Shown here one piece after another: positions 17,772 to 26,871 of a stretch of DNA of 64,000 bases. The stretch spans positions 62,001 to 126,000 of the forward strand of contig CAZHMD010000007.1 of assembly GCA_964533735.1 (NCBI GenBank), written 5' to 3'. Position 1 is the stretch's first letter. The number at the start of each line of letters is the position of its first letter. The notes below the pieces were generated by a model. It was not told the origin of the DNA. It worked only from the letters and a program-made list of their open reading frames with translations, and searched no databases. This DNA comes from UBA6107 sp964533735. GTDB lineage: Bacteria; Chloroflexota; Anaerolineae; Anaerolineales; Anaerolineaceae. The translations under genes and the position numbers were made by a program.

Positions 17772-20700
17772 ATGACCAATCAAAAAGCAATTGCTGTAGT
17801 GGGATTGGGGGCAATACTTCCGGATGCATTCGATGTTCCTATGTTTTGGAGCAATGTAATTAACGGCAAATACTCAATAGGCGAAGTCCCGTCAGATCGT
17901 TGGAGCACTGCGCTTTACTATGATCCAGACCCAGCTGCCGTTGATAAAACCTATGCCAAGATCGGGGCTTTTGTACGTGGATACCAGTTTGATCCACTGA
18001 AAAATGGAATCGCAATTCCTCCCAGGGTGCTGGCGACGATGGACCAGGCTCAACAATGGGCTATTGCAGCCAGTCAACAAGCCCTCAAGGATTATGGCTA
18101 TCCAACGCGGCCTCTTGACCCAAACCGTGTGGCAGTCATCTTTGGCAATGCAAACGCCGGTGAAAGCCATTACCGAACTACGTTCCGCATTCTTCTACCA
18201 GAGTATCTGGACGCTATGTCTTCTATACCGGAGTTCGTAAATCTACCCAGCGAAGTTCGCGAATCCATCAGGAAAGGAGTGTTGGAAAAAATCCGCTCCG
18301 GAATACCCTTGATCACCGAAGATACCATGCCCGGGGAACTTTCAAACATCATCCCAGGGCGAGTGGCGAACATATTCAATTTCAGCGGTCCAAACTATGT
18401 CACTGACGCTGCTTGTGCGTCCTCCCTGGCAGCACTTCAAGGAGCAATTAGCGGGTTATTAGATCGAAAATTTGATGCGGTTCTAACTGGCGGCATTGAT
18501 CGCAGTATGGGTCCCGAATCGTACATAAAATTCAGTAAGATTGGTGCGCTCAGTGCAGAAGGCTCCCGTCCGTATTCGAATGGCGCTAATGGTTTTGTCA
18601 TGGGAGAAGGTGCGATAGTATTCCTGCTCAAGCGGCTAGAAGATGCGGAACGTGATGGCGATAAGATCTATGCGCTCATCCGTGGGATTGGCGGCAGTTC
18701 GGATGGAAAAGGCAAAGGCATTACCGCCCCAAATCCGTTGGGTCAACAGCGAGCAATTGAACGCGCATGGTTGGATGCAGGCATCAACCCGGAATCGGTT
18801 GGTCTTGTTGAAGGTCATGGGACCTCTACCAAGGTAGGTGACCTTGCTGAAGTAAACAGCCTTAATGCTATCTTCGGTCCTCTTGGACTTAAAAAGAGCA
18901 GTGTTGTCCTCGGATCTGTTAAATCAAACATTGGTCATCTCAAGAGTGCTGCAGGCGCGGTTGGGGTATTAAAAACAATTCTCTCTCTGCAAAACCATGT
19001 ACTACCGCCCACGGTCAATTTTGAAAAACCGAATCCAAACATCGATTTTGCCAATCTGCCATTTCGAGTTACCTCCCAATCCGAAGAATGGACAACCAAA
19101 GACGGTAACTTCCGCTTTGCGGGGGTTAGCTCATTTGGTTTTGGAGGTACGAATTTTCATGTAGTGCTCGAAGAATATTTCCCGGGTGTCACAGGGTCTG
19201 CTTCACCTTCATTCGTTATCCCTGAAAGGATTGCACCAATGCAATCAGCCACGTTGTCTGAGATACAAAATAGTCCTGCTCCGGTGGGAGTAGCCATTTC
19301 GAAAAATCAATCTGCCGATTTTGAAAAGATCAAGCAATATGTTTTGGAAGCCGTTAGTCAAAAAACCGGGTACCCGGTGGATATGCTCGATCTTGACCTT
19401 GACCTTGAGGCAGACCTTGGCGTGGATACTGTGAAACAGGCAGAACTGTTCGCAGCCATAAGAACCAATTTTGGTATTGCCCGCCGGGAAGACCTGCGCC
19501 TCTCGGATTACAACACTCTTGCTAAAGTGGTTGGTTTTATGCAGGAAGCGTTGGGTTCAGGATCAGGTTCAATTAATCAAGTTTCTCCTGTCCAGGAAAG
19601 TTCGGATGACCAAGTTTCACGCAGTATTCCAGAGAGTGATCAAGCAACCGACCTGGTGCCTTACCAGGGATTATTCTTTGCCTCAACTCAAAATTCTGCG
19701 GAGTTGAAAACGATTGTTCAGGCGCAACTGGAAAGTGTTAATGCCGGGACCACTCATGTCTCCCGCTGTCCAACTCCGGCAGATCTCAGTCGTGCGAAGC
19801 GCCTGGCGATCGACTATGCCACCACAGAAGAATTGGTGAAAAGGCTTGAGAAATCGATCAGTGCCCTGGAAAATGAGAACCCCGCAACCTGGAAAGCTCT
19901 TCAGGCACATGGGATTTATCACGGAACTGGTAAACCAGGAAAAGTTGCCTTTCTCTTCCCGGGGCAGGGTGCCCAATACGTAAACATGCTTCTCGACCTG
20001 CGTGATACTGAACCGGTGGTTCGCGACACCTTTGATGAAGCTGACAAAATATTGACTCCGATCCTGGGGAAACCGTTAACCAGTTTTATATACACCAATG
20101 GCAGCGAGGAAGAATTGAAGGAGGCGGAGCTTCAGCTAAAGGATACGACAATCACTCAACCTGCAATGCTCACCGCCGATGTAGCTGTTTTGCGGGTTTT
20201 AAGTAAATTTGGTTTGGAACCGGATTTTGTCGTTGGTCACAGCCTTGGAGAGTATGCAGCTCTTGTGGCCTCTGGGGTTTTAACCTTCGCCGAAGCACTG
20301 GAAGTGGTCAGCGCGCGCGGACGTGAAATGTCCAGGATTAAGGTTGATGATCCAGGCGGCATGGCTGCTGTATCCGCACCCCTCGAAAAAGTGGAGGAGG
20401 TCATCAGTTCGATCGATGATTATGTGGTGATCGCCAATATCAACAGCCCTGTTCAATGCGTTCTGGGGGGGACTACAAAAGCCATTGAAGATGCTATCGC
20501 TAAATTCATGGCTGACGGATTCCAGGCAGTGAGGATTCCGGTTTCACATGCATTTCATACGAAGATCGTTGCACCGGCAAGTGGTCCATTGCGTGAAGTC
20601 ATCGCCCGCATGAACGTGATGAAACCCGGCCTGCCTATTGTCGCCAATGTAACCGGTGAATTATATCCAACAGAGCGTGAAGGAATCCTTGACATTCTCG

Positions 20701-23700
20701 CTGACCAGGTGGCTTCACCTGTTCAGTTTGTAAAAAGCATGCAGACCCTTTATTCCATGGGAGCACGCATCTTTATTGAATCAGGTCCAAAACGGGTTAT
20801 GAGCGCCATTGCAACTGATAATTTAAAAGATAAGGATGATGTGACGATAATTCCCACCAATCATCCGCGAAAAGGTGGAAAATCCAGCTTCAATGAAGCT
20901 TTATGTGGTATCTATGCCGCCGGTATTCCTGCCAAAGGTTCCAATCCACAAACAACTGTATCCGTTGAACCAACTGTAACGCCGGTAATTTTAGATGCTG
21001 TGGTAGAGCAGCAAAATAATTACCCTTTCAAAATGCCCATTACAGGTTCAGTCGTAATAACCGGTGCAGGTCTCGGATTACCCGGGCGTAATCGGCACGT
21101 TTTTGATGACACTAACATTGAGCGTATTTTAGATGGGGAAATGCGTATTGAGCACCTCACAGATGAAGCGCGCAGTCTTATGCTTGAGAAACATGTTACG
21201 CGCCTGGTGAAAAGTGACGCGGGAGCTGTGATGGAGGAAATTACCGACCTCGATCAGGTTCTTAAGCTTGCCGGGCAGAGTGGCGAGTTTGACCTTGTTA
21301 AGGAGTTTGGTGTTCCAGAGGAAAGAGTTGAATCCCTCGATATTTCCTCACAACTTGCCATCGCGGCCGGCATTGAAGCCATGCGCGATGCAGGCATTCC
21401 CCTGGTTATGGCTCACCGCAAGACAACGAAAGGGACCTACCTGCCAGACAGGTGGAAACTCCCTGAGTCTATGCAGGATGAAACTGGCGTGATCTTTGGA
21501 TCGGCGTTCCCTGGCCTGAACCGCATGGCTGAAGAAGCAGATCGATTTTATGAAGTGAAGATATTGGAACGTCAATTGGCGGAGGTTTTATCAACCATTG
21601 ACCTGGTAAATTCCTTAAATCCAACAGGTCAAACCCATCTCCAAAATGATCTTGAAAGAAGGAAGATCGAGTTAGAATCGCGCATTAAAGCGATTGATTA
21701 CCACTTTGACCGCCGCTTTGTTTTCCGCATACTCTCCATGGGTCACTCGCAATTTGCTGAATACATCGGGGCTCGTGGTCCAAACACGCACGTCAACGCT
21801 GCCTGTGCAACGACCACACATGCAATTTCAATCGCAGAAGACTGGATCCGCTCAGGCCACTGTCGGCGGGTTATCGTCATCTCAGGTGACGATGTCACCA
21901 ATGACACCTTGATATCCTGGATCGGCACAAGTTTGTTCGCTAGCGGGGCAGCAACAACTGAAGGGGACCTTCGGTTGGCGGCGATTCCGTTCGATAAACG
22001 GCGTAATGGCATGATCATGGGCATGGGCGCAGCAGCGCTGGTGGTTGAAAGCGAAGATGCGGCACGTGAACGGGGAGTCCGGGCAATCGGAGAGATCCTT
22101 GCTACCAATACTGCCAATAGCGCGTTCCACGGCACCAGGCTCGATGTTCAACATGTCAGTGATGTAATGGAGCGCTTGCTTTCCACGGCTGAGAGCCGTT
22201 TCGGAATCCGCAGGCAGGAAATTGCACATGAAATGTTTTTCATGTCTCATGAAACCTACACACCTGCGCGCGGGGGGAGTGCCAGTGCTGAAATTCGTGC
22301 GCTGCGCCAATGTTTCAAGGAATACGCGAACCAGGTCCTCATTGCCAATACAAAGGGTTTCACTGGTCACTCAATGGGTGTGGGGATTGAAGACGTAGTC
22401 GCCATAAAGGCACTTGAGACGGGTAAGGTTCCACCTATCGCTCACATTCATGATGGATTTGAACCTGACCCCGAATTGGGCGACCTGAATCTTTCAAATG
22501 GTGGTGTTACCAATCCCCAATACGCCTTGCGCCTGGGAGCCGGATTCGGATCACAGGTGGCAATGACCCTGGTTCATCGGGTTCCTGGAATTGGGGAGAG
22601 GATTGACAGGCAAAAACACCTGGCGTGGCTGGCATCAGTTGCGGGTTATGACCAGGCGGAACTCGAGGTTGTCAACCGTACCCTGCGGGTGAAGTCTCAA
22701 GGAATTCCAACCCGTGAACCCGCGAAATCTACCTGGCAATATGGGCAAGTTCCTTCAGCATGGTCTGGCTTGGAAGTACCAGCTTTTACATCCACTCCGG
22801 TTGTTCTGCATACCCAATTGACTGAATTTACCGTTGAGTCTCCAATTTCACTTTTGCCATCAGCAGAAAAAACGAACCTGTCAGTCTCATCCACAGGGAA
22901 TGCTGGAACAGAAGAAATTAAAGCCCATGTTCTCTCAGTTGTGAGTGAAAAAACCGGTTATCCCGTTGAAATGCTTGATCTTGACCTTGACCTGGAAGCG
23001 GATCTTGGGATCGATACTGTAAAGCAAGCCGAATTGTTTGCTGCTATCCGTACTCACTACGGTATCCCCCGCCGTGAAGATCTCATCCTCGCTGACTATT
23101 CTACATTGAACATGGTGATCGCATTTGTGCAGGATAATCTGCCAAAAAGTAATGTTCAAGTTTTTTCAGCACTTGAAAGCAAAAATGAGGAAATTCAACT
23201 TGCTCAAACCCCCACTCAGGCACCTTTCTCCGGGGAAATTGATGCTCCCGAATATGAAGAAATAAAAAAGCATATCCTTTCGGTTGTCAGTGAAAAAACA
23301 GGGTATCCGGTTGAGATGCTCGACCTTGATCTTGATTTGGAAGCCGATCTCGGGATTGATACTGTAAAGCAAGCCGAGCTTTTTGCTGCAATCCGCACCC
23401 ACTATGGCATCCCGAGGCGCGAAGACCTGATCCTGGCTGATTACAACACACTCACAAAAGTGATTAGCTTTGTTATCGAAGGTCTTGGAACGGGACCAAA
23501 GAAAACTGGGAAGAATCGATCTTCTGAAATAGAAAACCCGTTGCCTGTGGTAAATAATTCCCTGCCTGAGATTATTGATAACACAACGCCAGCTACGTTC
23601 TCTCGTCGAGTGCCTGTTCCTGTCCTTTTCCCGAAGATTGAGTTGTGTGTGTCCACAAATATCAATCTCGAAAATGCCAATATCGTCATCGTTGTTGACA

Positions 23701-26099
23701 AAGGAAATGTGAACACGGCGTTAGCCAGGAAGCTAAGAGCTCATCATTCACTGGTTACCCTGGTGAAATCAATTAATGTAGCTGAACGTATTAACGAATT
23801 GGCGCAAAAAGGAAACCTGTCTGGTGTCTATTTCCTCCCGGCCTTGGATGCAGACCCGGAATGGGCGAGTGTCACGGGTGACGACTGGGTTGCTGCCCGG
23901 TCTGAGCGCGTGGAGTCCCTCTATCATATTGCACGAGCCTTACCGGAAACCGCATTCTTAGTGTGCGCCACCAGGATGGGTGGATTGCACGGATTTATAA
24001 ACCCGGAAAACCCCCTGGGTGGCTTGGTCAGCGGATTTACAAAATCACTCAAACGGGAGAGGCGAGGGCAATTTGCCAAGGTGGTTGATTTTGAGAAGAA
24101 CGCTGCTGCGTCGAAAATCGCTGAGATCCTGATCTCAGAAACATTGCTTGACTCCGCTACCGTAGAAGTCGGGTACGAAAATGACAGGCGGTTCGGGGTG
24201 GCATTAAGTGAATCACCACAAGAAGAGTCCACTGGCACTCGGCTTAATGCAGGCGGCGTCTACCTGGTCAGCGGCGGTACCGGTGGAATCACAGGGTCAG
24301 TGGTCACTGATCTGGCAAGAGCTACTCGCGGGACTTTCTACCTGCTTGGCCGGACGATCCTGCCCGACCAACAGGACACGGACATGCAAAAGTTAAAGAC
24401 TGATCGTGACGCCTTTAAGTCAGAACTTCACAAGCGTATGTCTGCCTCCGGTGAAAGGGTGACTCCTGTTCAGCTTGAACAAAAGATTTCGTCAATTGAA
24501 CGTGCTACCTCAACAATGGAGTTAATGGCTTCAATAGAGGTTCTTGGCGGAAAAGCAGTCTATTTGACTTGTGATGTGACTGATGCGAAATCTGTTGCCA
24601 AAGTCGTCAAGGAGATCAGTAAATCCGAAAAGCATGTGGATGTTTTCATTCACGCTGCCGGTTTGGAGACAAGCCGCAAGATCGAAAGCAAATCCCTGGA
24701 AGAATTCCAAAAAGTGATTTCTGTGAAGTCAGATGGATTTTGGAATTTATTCAATTCGCTTGAAAGCAAACACTTGTTACCGTCAAACGTTGTCTTTTTC
24801 TCATCAGTTGCCGGGCGGTTCGGTAACGCCGGACAAACAGATTACAGCGCTGCAAATGATTTGCTCTCCAAGTACAGTATGTGGCTTCCGACCCAATATC
24901 CCGGGTTAAAAACCATATCCATCGATTGGGGCGCCTGGGCTGAAGTTGGAATGGCGAGCCGCGGGAACATCCCCATGCTGATGGAACGCGCAGGGATTGA
25001 AATGTTAAAACCATCAGAGGCAGCACCGATGGTCCGCAAAGAATTGGAGAACGGTCTTGGTGGTGAGGTGGTCATCGCTGGAGCCTTGGGTATCCTCGAA
25101 AAATGCCCCGTTGACAATTGCGGTCTTGATGTGAAGAATGCTGATGACGCTCTGCGAGCGGGGAATCCCATCCATAGCATGTTCAGCCATCTTGTAGGAT
25201 TTGATGCAAACACAGGCATTCGTCTTCAAGCAGAGATCGATCCTGCAGAATCCACTTACCTCCTTGACCATGCTATAAATGGTGTCCCGGTGCTTCCGGG
25301 AGTTATGGGAATAGAAGGGTTCAGAGTTGCTTCAAAGCACATTGCTTCCGTACTGGCTTCCGAGAAAGGCGGCTTTGAGGTGGAAAGATTGGAGAATATC
25401 CAGTTCCTGGCTCCATTCAAATTCTATGACAATAAACCGAGGACCATTATCTGGAATGCAGTGGCACACCGATTGAGTGAAGGCTTAAAGGTTGAGGTTA
25501 GGCTCGAATCGGATATCACTCGTCTTGGTGGGACGGTGGAGCACACGCTTCATTTCACCGGTAACGTTTTCCTCGCTGCCAATATACCAGTATCCGATGC
25601 CGTGGCAATTCCGCCAAAATGGACAAAGAAAGAATCTGTCAAAGCCAAAGATATCTACAATATCTACTTTCACGGTCCATCTTTCCAGGTGTTGCATTCC
25701 GCCCAATTATCCGAGGGAAAGATACTTGGAGAATTCAATAAGAATCTCGTGAGCATTTCCGCGGATGAACCATCCCTATTCACCACGCCCCTGTTGATCG
25801 AGTTATGCTTCCAGACGGCAGGTTTGTTTGAAGCAGGCGCGACTGGAATGCTCGCGCTCCCACAATCAATTGGCACATTGAAGATCTTCAAACAACCATT
25901 GAACGGAGTTGCCATTTTTGCTGAGGTTAAAACCCGGGAAGTGAATGGCAAGTATTCGTTTGATGCCCGTGTTGTCGATGCCAAAGGCCATGTCTTCCTG
26001 GAGTTGACGGATTATCAAACTTCCCCGATGCCGAATCCTGCGGAAAAAGACCTGGTTGAGCCTCTGAAGATCCTTGTTCCAGTCAGGACTGTTAAGTAA
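17772..26099 (+). CDS. Pfa-like iterative polyketide/polyunsaturated-lipid synthase, KS-ACP-AT-KS-ACP-ACP-KR-DH
   Basis: 2775 residues. First ketosynthase (about 1-470) has Cys215, His349 (GHGTST) and His389 (NIGH). First carrier (about 515-595). Acyltransferase (about 720-1040) has GHSLGEY with Ser824 and a HAFH motif typical of malonyl-CoA selectivity. Second ketosynthase (about 1095-1640) has AACAT with Cys1345, His1493 in SHETYTP instead of HGTGT, and His1533 in GHSMG, with a charged helical insert before the Cys. Two carriers follow (about 1712-1795 and 1827-1910). Ketoreductase (about 2155-2400) has SGGTGGI and Tyr2358. Dehydratase hot-dog region (about 2420-2760) has HxxxGxxxxP at His2500 and ExxxQ at Glu2677. 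No enoyl reductase is present; the PfaD homologue at 26868-28511 can supply it. All three carriers have Thr (553, 1749, 1864) in place of the modified Ser. The gene should make a reduced or partly unsaturated acyl chain from malonyl-CoA. Confidence 0.93.
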   Translation: MTNQKAIAVVGLGAILPDAFDVPMFWSNVINGKYSIGEVPSDRWSTALYYDPDPAAVDKTYAKIGAFVRGYQFDPLKNGIAIPPRVLATMDQAQQWAIAASQQALKDYGYPTRPLDPNRVAVIFGNANAGESHYRTTFRILLPEYLDAMSSIPEFVNLPSEVRESIRKGVLEKIRSGIPLITEDTMPGELSNIIPGRVANIFNFSGPNYVTDAACASSLAALQGAISGLLDRKFDAVLTGGIDRSMGPESYIKFSKIGALSAEGSRPYSNGANGFVMGEGAIVFLLKRLEDAERDGDKIYALIRGIGGSSDGKGKGITAPNPLGQQRAIERAWLDAGINPESVGLVEGHGTSTKVGDLAEVNSLNAIFGPLGLKKSSVVLGSVKSNIGHLKSAAGAVGVLKTILSLQNHVLPPTVNFEKPNPNIDFANLPFRVTSQSEEWTTKDGNFRFAGVSSFGFGGTNFHVVLEEYFPGVTGSASPSFVIPERIAPMQSATLSEIQNSPAPVGVAISKNQSADFEKIKQYVLEAVSQKTGYPVDMLDLDLDLEADLGVDTVKQAELFAAIRTNFGIARREDLRLSDYNTLAKVVGFMQEALGSGSGSINQVSPVQESSDDQVSRSIPESDQATDLVPYQGLFFASTQNSAELKTIVQAQLESVNAGTTHVSRCPTPADLSRAKRLAIDYATTEELVKRLEKSISALENENPATWKALQAHGIYHGTGKPGKVAFLFPGQGAQYVNMLLDLRDTEPVVRDTFDEADKILTPILGKPLTSFIYTNGSEEELKEAELQLKDTTITQPAMLTADVAVLRVLSKFGLEPDFVVGHSLGEYAALVASGVLTFAEALEVVSARGREMSRIKVDDPGGMAAVSAPLEKVEEVISSIDDYVVIANINSPVQCVLGGTTKAIEDAIAKFMADGFQAVRIPVSHAFHTKIVAPASGPLREVIARMNVMKPGLPIVANVTGELYPTEREGILDILADQVASPVQFVKSMQTLYSMGARIFIESGPKRVMSAIATDNLKDKDDVTIIPTNHPRKGGKSSFNEALCGIYAAGIPAKGSNPQTTVSVEPTVTPVILDAVVEQQNNYPFKMPITGSVVITGAGLGLPGRNRHVFDDTNIERILDGEMRIEHLTDEARSLMLEKHVTRLVKSDAGAVMEEITDLDQVLKLAGQSGEFDLVKEFGVPEERVESLDISSQLAIAAGIEAMRDAGIPLVMAHRKTTKGTYLPDRWKLPESMQDETGVIFGSAFPGLNRMAEEADRFYEVKILERQLAEVLSTIDLVNSLNPTGQTHLQNDLERRKIELESRIKAIDYHFDRRFVFRILSMGHSQFAEYIGARGPNTHVNAACATTTHAISIAEDWIRSGHCRRVIVISGDDVTNDTLISWIGTSLFASGAATTEGDLRLAAIPFDKRRNGMIMGMGAAALVVESEDAARERGVRAIGEILATNTANSAFHGTRLDVQHVSDVMERLLSTAESRFGIRRQEIAHEMFFMSHETYTPARGGSASAEIRALRQCFKEYANQVLIANTKGFTGHSMGVGIEDVVAIKALETGKVPPIAHIHDGFEPDPELGDLNLSNGGVTNPQYALRLGAGFGSQVAMTLVHRVPGIGERIDRQKHLAWLASVAGYDQAELEVVNRTLRVKSQGIPTREPAKSTWQYGQVPSAWSGLEVPAFTSTPVVLHTQLTEFTVESPISLLPSAEKTNLSVSSTGNAGTEEIKAHVLSVVSEKTGYPVEMLDLDLDLEADLGIDTVKQAELFAAIRTHYGIPRREDLILADYSTLNMVIAFVQDNLPKSNVQVFSALESKNEEIQLAQTPTQAPFSGEIDAPEYEEIKKHILSVVSEKTGYPVEMLDLDLDLEADLGIDTVKQAELFAAIRTHYGIPRREDLILADYNTLTKVISFVIEGLGTGPKKTGKNRSSEIENPLPVVNNSLPEIIDNTTPATFSRRVPVPVLFPKIELCVSTNINLENANIVIVVDKGNVNTALARKLRAHHSLVTLVKSINVAERINELAQKGNLSGVYFLPALDADPEWASVTGDDWVAARSERVESLYHIARALPETAFLVCATRMGGLHGFINPENPLGGLVSGFTKSLKRERRGQFAKVVDFEKNAAASKIAEILISETLLDSATVEVGYENDRRFGVALSESPQEESTGTRLNAGGVYLVSGGTGGITGSVVTDLARATRGTFYLLGRTILPDQQDTDMQKLKTDRDAFKSELHKRMSASGERVTPVQLEQKISSIERATSTMELMASIEVLGGKAVYLTCDVTDAKSVAKVVKEISKSEKHVDVFIHAAGLETSRKIESKSLEEFQKVISVKSDGFWNLFNSLESKHLLPSNVVFFSSVAGRFGNAGQTDYSAANDLLSKYSMWLPTQYPGLKTISIDWGAWAEVGMASRGNIPMLMERAGIEMLKPSEAAPMVRKELENGLGGEVVIAGALGILEKCPVDNCGLDVKNADDALRAGNPIHSMFSHLVGFDANTGIRLQAEIDPAESTYLLDHAINGVPVLPGVMGIEGFRVASKHIASVLASEKGGFEVERLENIQFLAPFKFYDNKPRTIIWNAVAHRLSEGLKVEVRLESDITRLGGTVEHTLHFTGNVFLAANIPVSDAVAIPPKWTKKESVKAKDIYNIYFHGPSFQVLHSAQLSEGKILGEFNKNLVSISADEPSLFTTPLLIELCFQTAGLFEAGATGMLALPQSIGTLKIFKQPLNGVAIFAEVKTREVNGKYSFDARVVDAKGHVFLELTDYQTSPMPNPAEKDLVEPLKILVPVRTVK
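22915..23480 (+). repeat. Tandem carrier-domain duplication inside the synthase
   Basis: Two carrier domains starting near 22915 and 23258 encode an identical run of 56 residues (from LSVVSEK to LILADY), separated by a linker of about 45 residues. By codon-by-codon reading about 30 of the 56 codons differ, all synonymously. The first carrier of the same protein (around 19320-19540) is related but less similar. Confidence 0.9.
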
Positions 26100-26113
26100 T
26101 ATTCAATATTTCC

Positions 26114-26140
26114 CCCCGGGTTTGAGAGACCAGCCCGGGG
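26114..26140 (+). promoter_or_regulatory. GC-rich hairpin overlapping the ribosome site of the second PPTase
   Basis: CCCCGGG (26114-26120) and CCCGGGG (26134-26140) can pair as a 7-bp stem with a 13-base loop. The right arm includes most of the GGGGAG purine run that lies ahead of the PPTase ATG at 26155. It has no T-tract, so it is more likely to limit translation or ribosome entry than to end transcription. Confidence 0.45.
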
Positions 26141-26154
26141 AGAAATTTCCAATT

Positions 26155-26871
26155 ATGCCCATTTTCTGGTCATTCCAAAATATCGAGACGCGGATCGGTG
26201 ACCTCGCTTTCACCGATCCATTATCTTATTTGGGAGAGCAGGAAAAAGAGATTTACCAAATGCTTAAATTTCCCAAGCGCAAGTCGGAGTGGTTAGGCGC
26301 AAGGTTATTGGCAAAGGACCTTATTCGCGCCGTAGATAAACGTTGGGGGAAGCAAGAATTATATGAAATTGAAGTTTTAAATGAAAAGAGTGGTGCTCCA
26401 ATTCTTGTTGTTTCAGGGGTTCTGGGGAATCCCGGAAAAGTTTCTCTGAGTCACTCCAATGGGGTTGCCCTTTGTGCCTATTCACCTGATGACATTCAAT
26501 TCGGAATCGATCTGGAACGGATCGAATCACGGTCAAAGGAATTTGTGGAAGATTTTTTCACCATGGGCGAAGTCGACCAGGCGATAAAGTTGCCCGCTGA
26601 ACGACGCGACGTATTTGTCACAACCATGTGGAGCGGCAAGGAATCTGTATTAAAAGCATTGTCCTCCGGGTTGCGTGTAGATACAAGAACAGTTGAAGTG
26701 CTTTTACCCGATTTCAGCATTGAGCATAAAGATTGGACTAAGCTAGGGTTGAGATCCAGTTTCATTAAAAACAATTCTCTGGATCTTGTTTGGCGCAGGG
26801 AAGGGGAATTTGTCTTTACAGCTTGTATTCCTCAGAACTCCCTAAAAGAACTTATCCACGTTGAACTTTAG
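26155..26871 (+). CDS. Sfp-type 4'-phosphopantetheinyl transferase (second)
   Basis: About 238 residues from the ATG at 26155. The frame is open further upstream to 26074, inside the synthase gene, but the 26155 start has a GGGGAG run ahead of it and gives normal family length. Family motifs are GIDLER with Asp119 and Glu121 and WSGKESVLKA with Lys162-Glu163. It follows the Pfa-like synthase directly, in the position where PfaE-type enzymes serve PUFA synthases, so its probable clients are the synthase carrier domains. Those carriers have Thr at the acceptor position, which makes this enzyme the natural candidate for unusual acceptor specificity; that is inference. Its stop overlaps the convergent PfaD-like stop by 3-4 bases. 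Confidence 0.9.
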   Translation: MPIFWSFQNIETRIGDLAFTDPLSYLGEQEKEIYQMLKFPKRKSEWLGARLLAKDLIRAVDKRWGKQELYEIEVLNEKSGAPILVVSGVLGNPGKVSLSHSNGVALCAYSPDDIQFGIDLERIESRSKEFVEDFFTMGEVDQAIKLPAERRDVFVTTMWSGKESVLKALSSGLRVDTRTVEVLLPDFSIEHKDWTKLGLRSSFIKNNSLDLVWRREGEFVFTACIPQNSLKELIHVEL

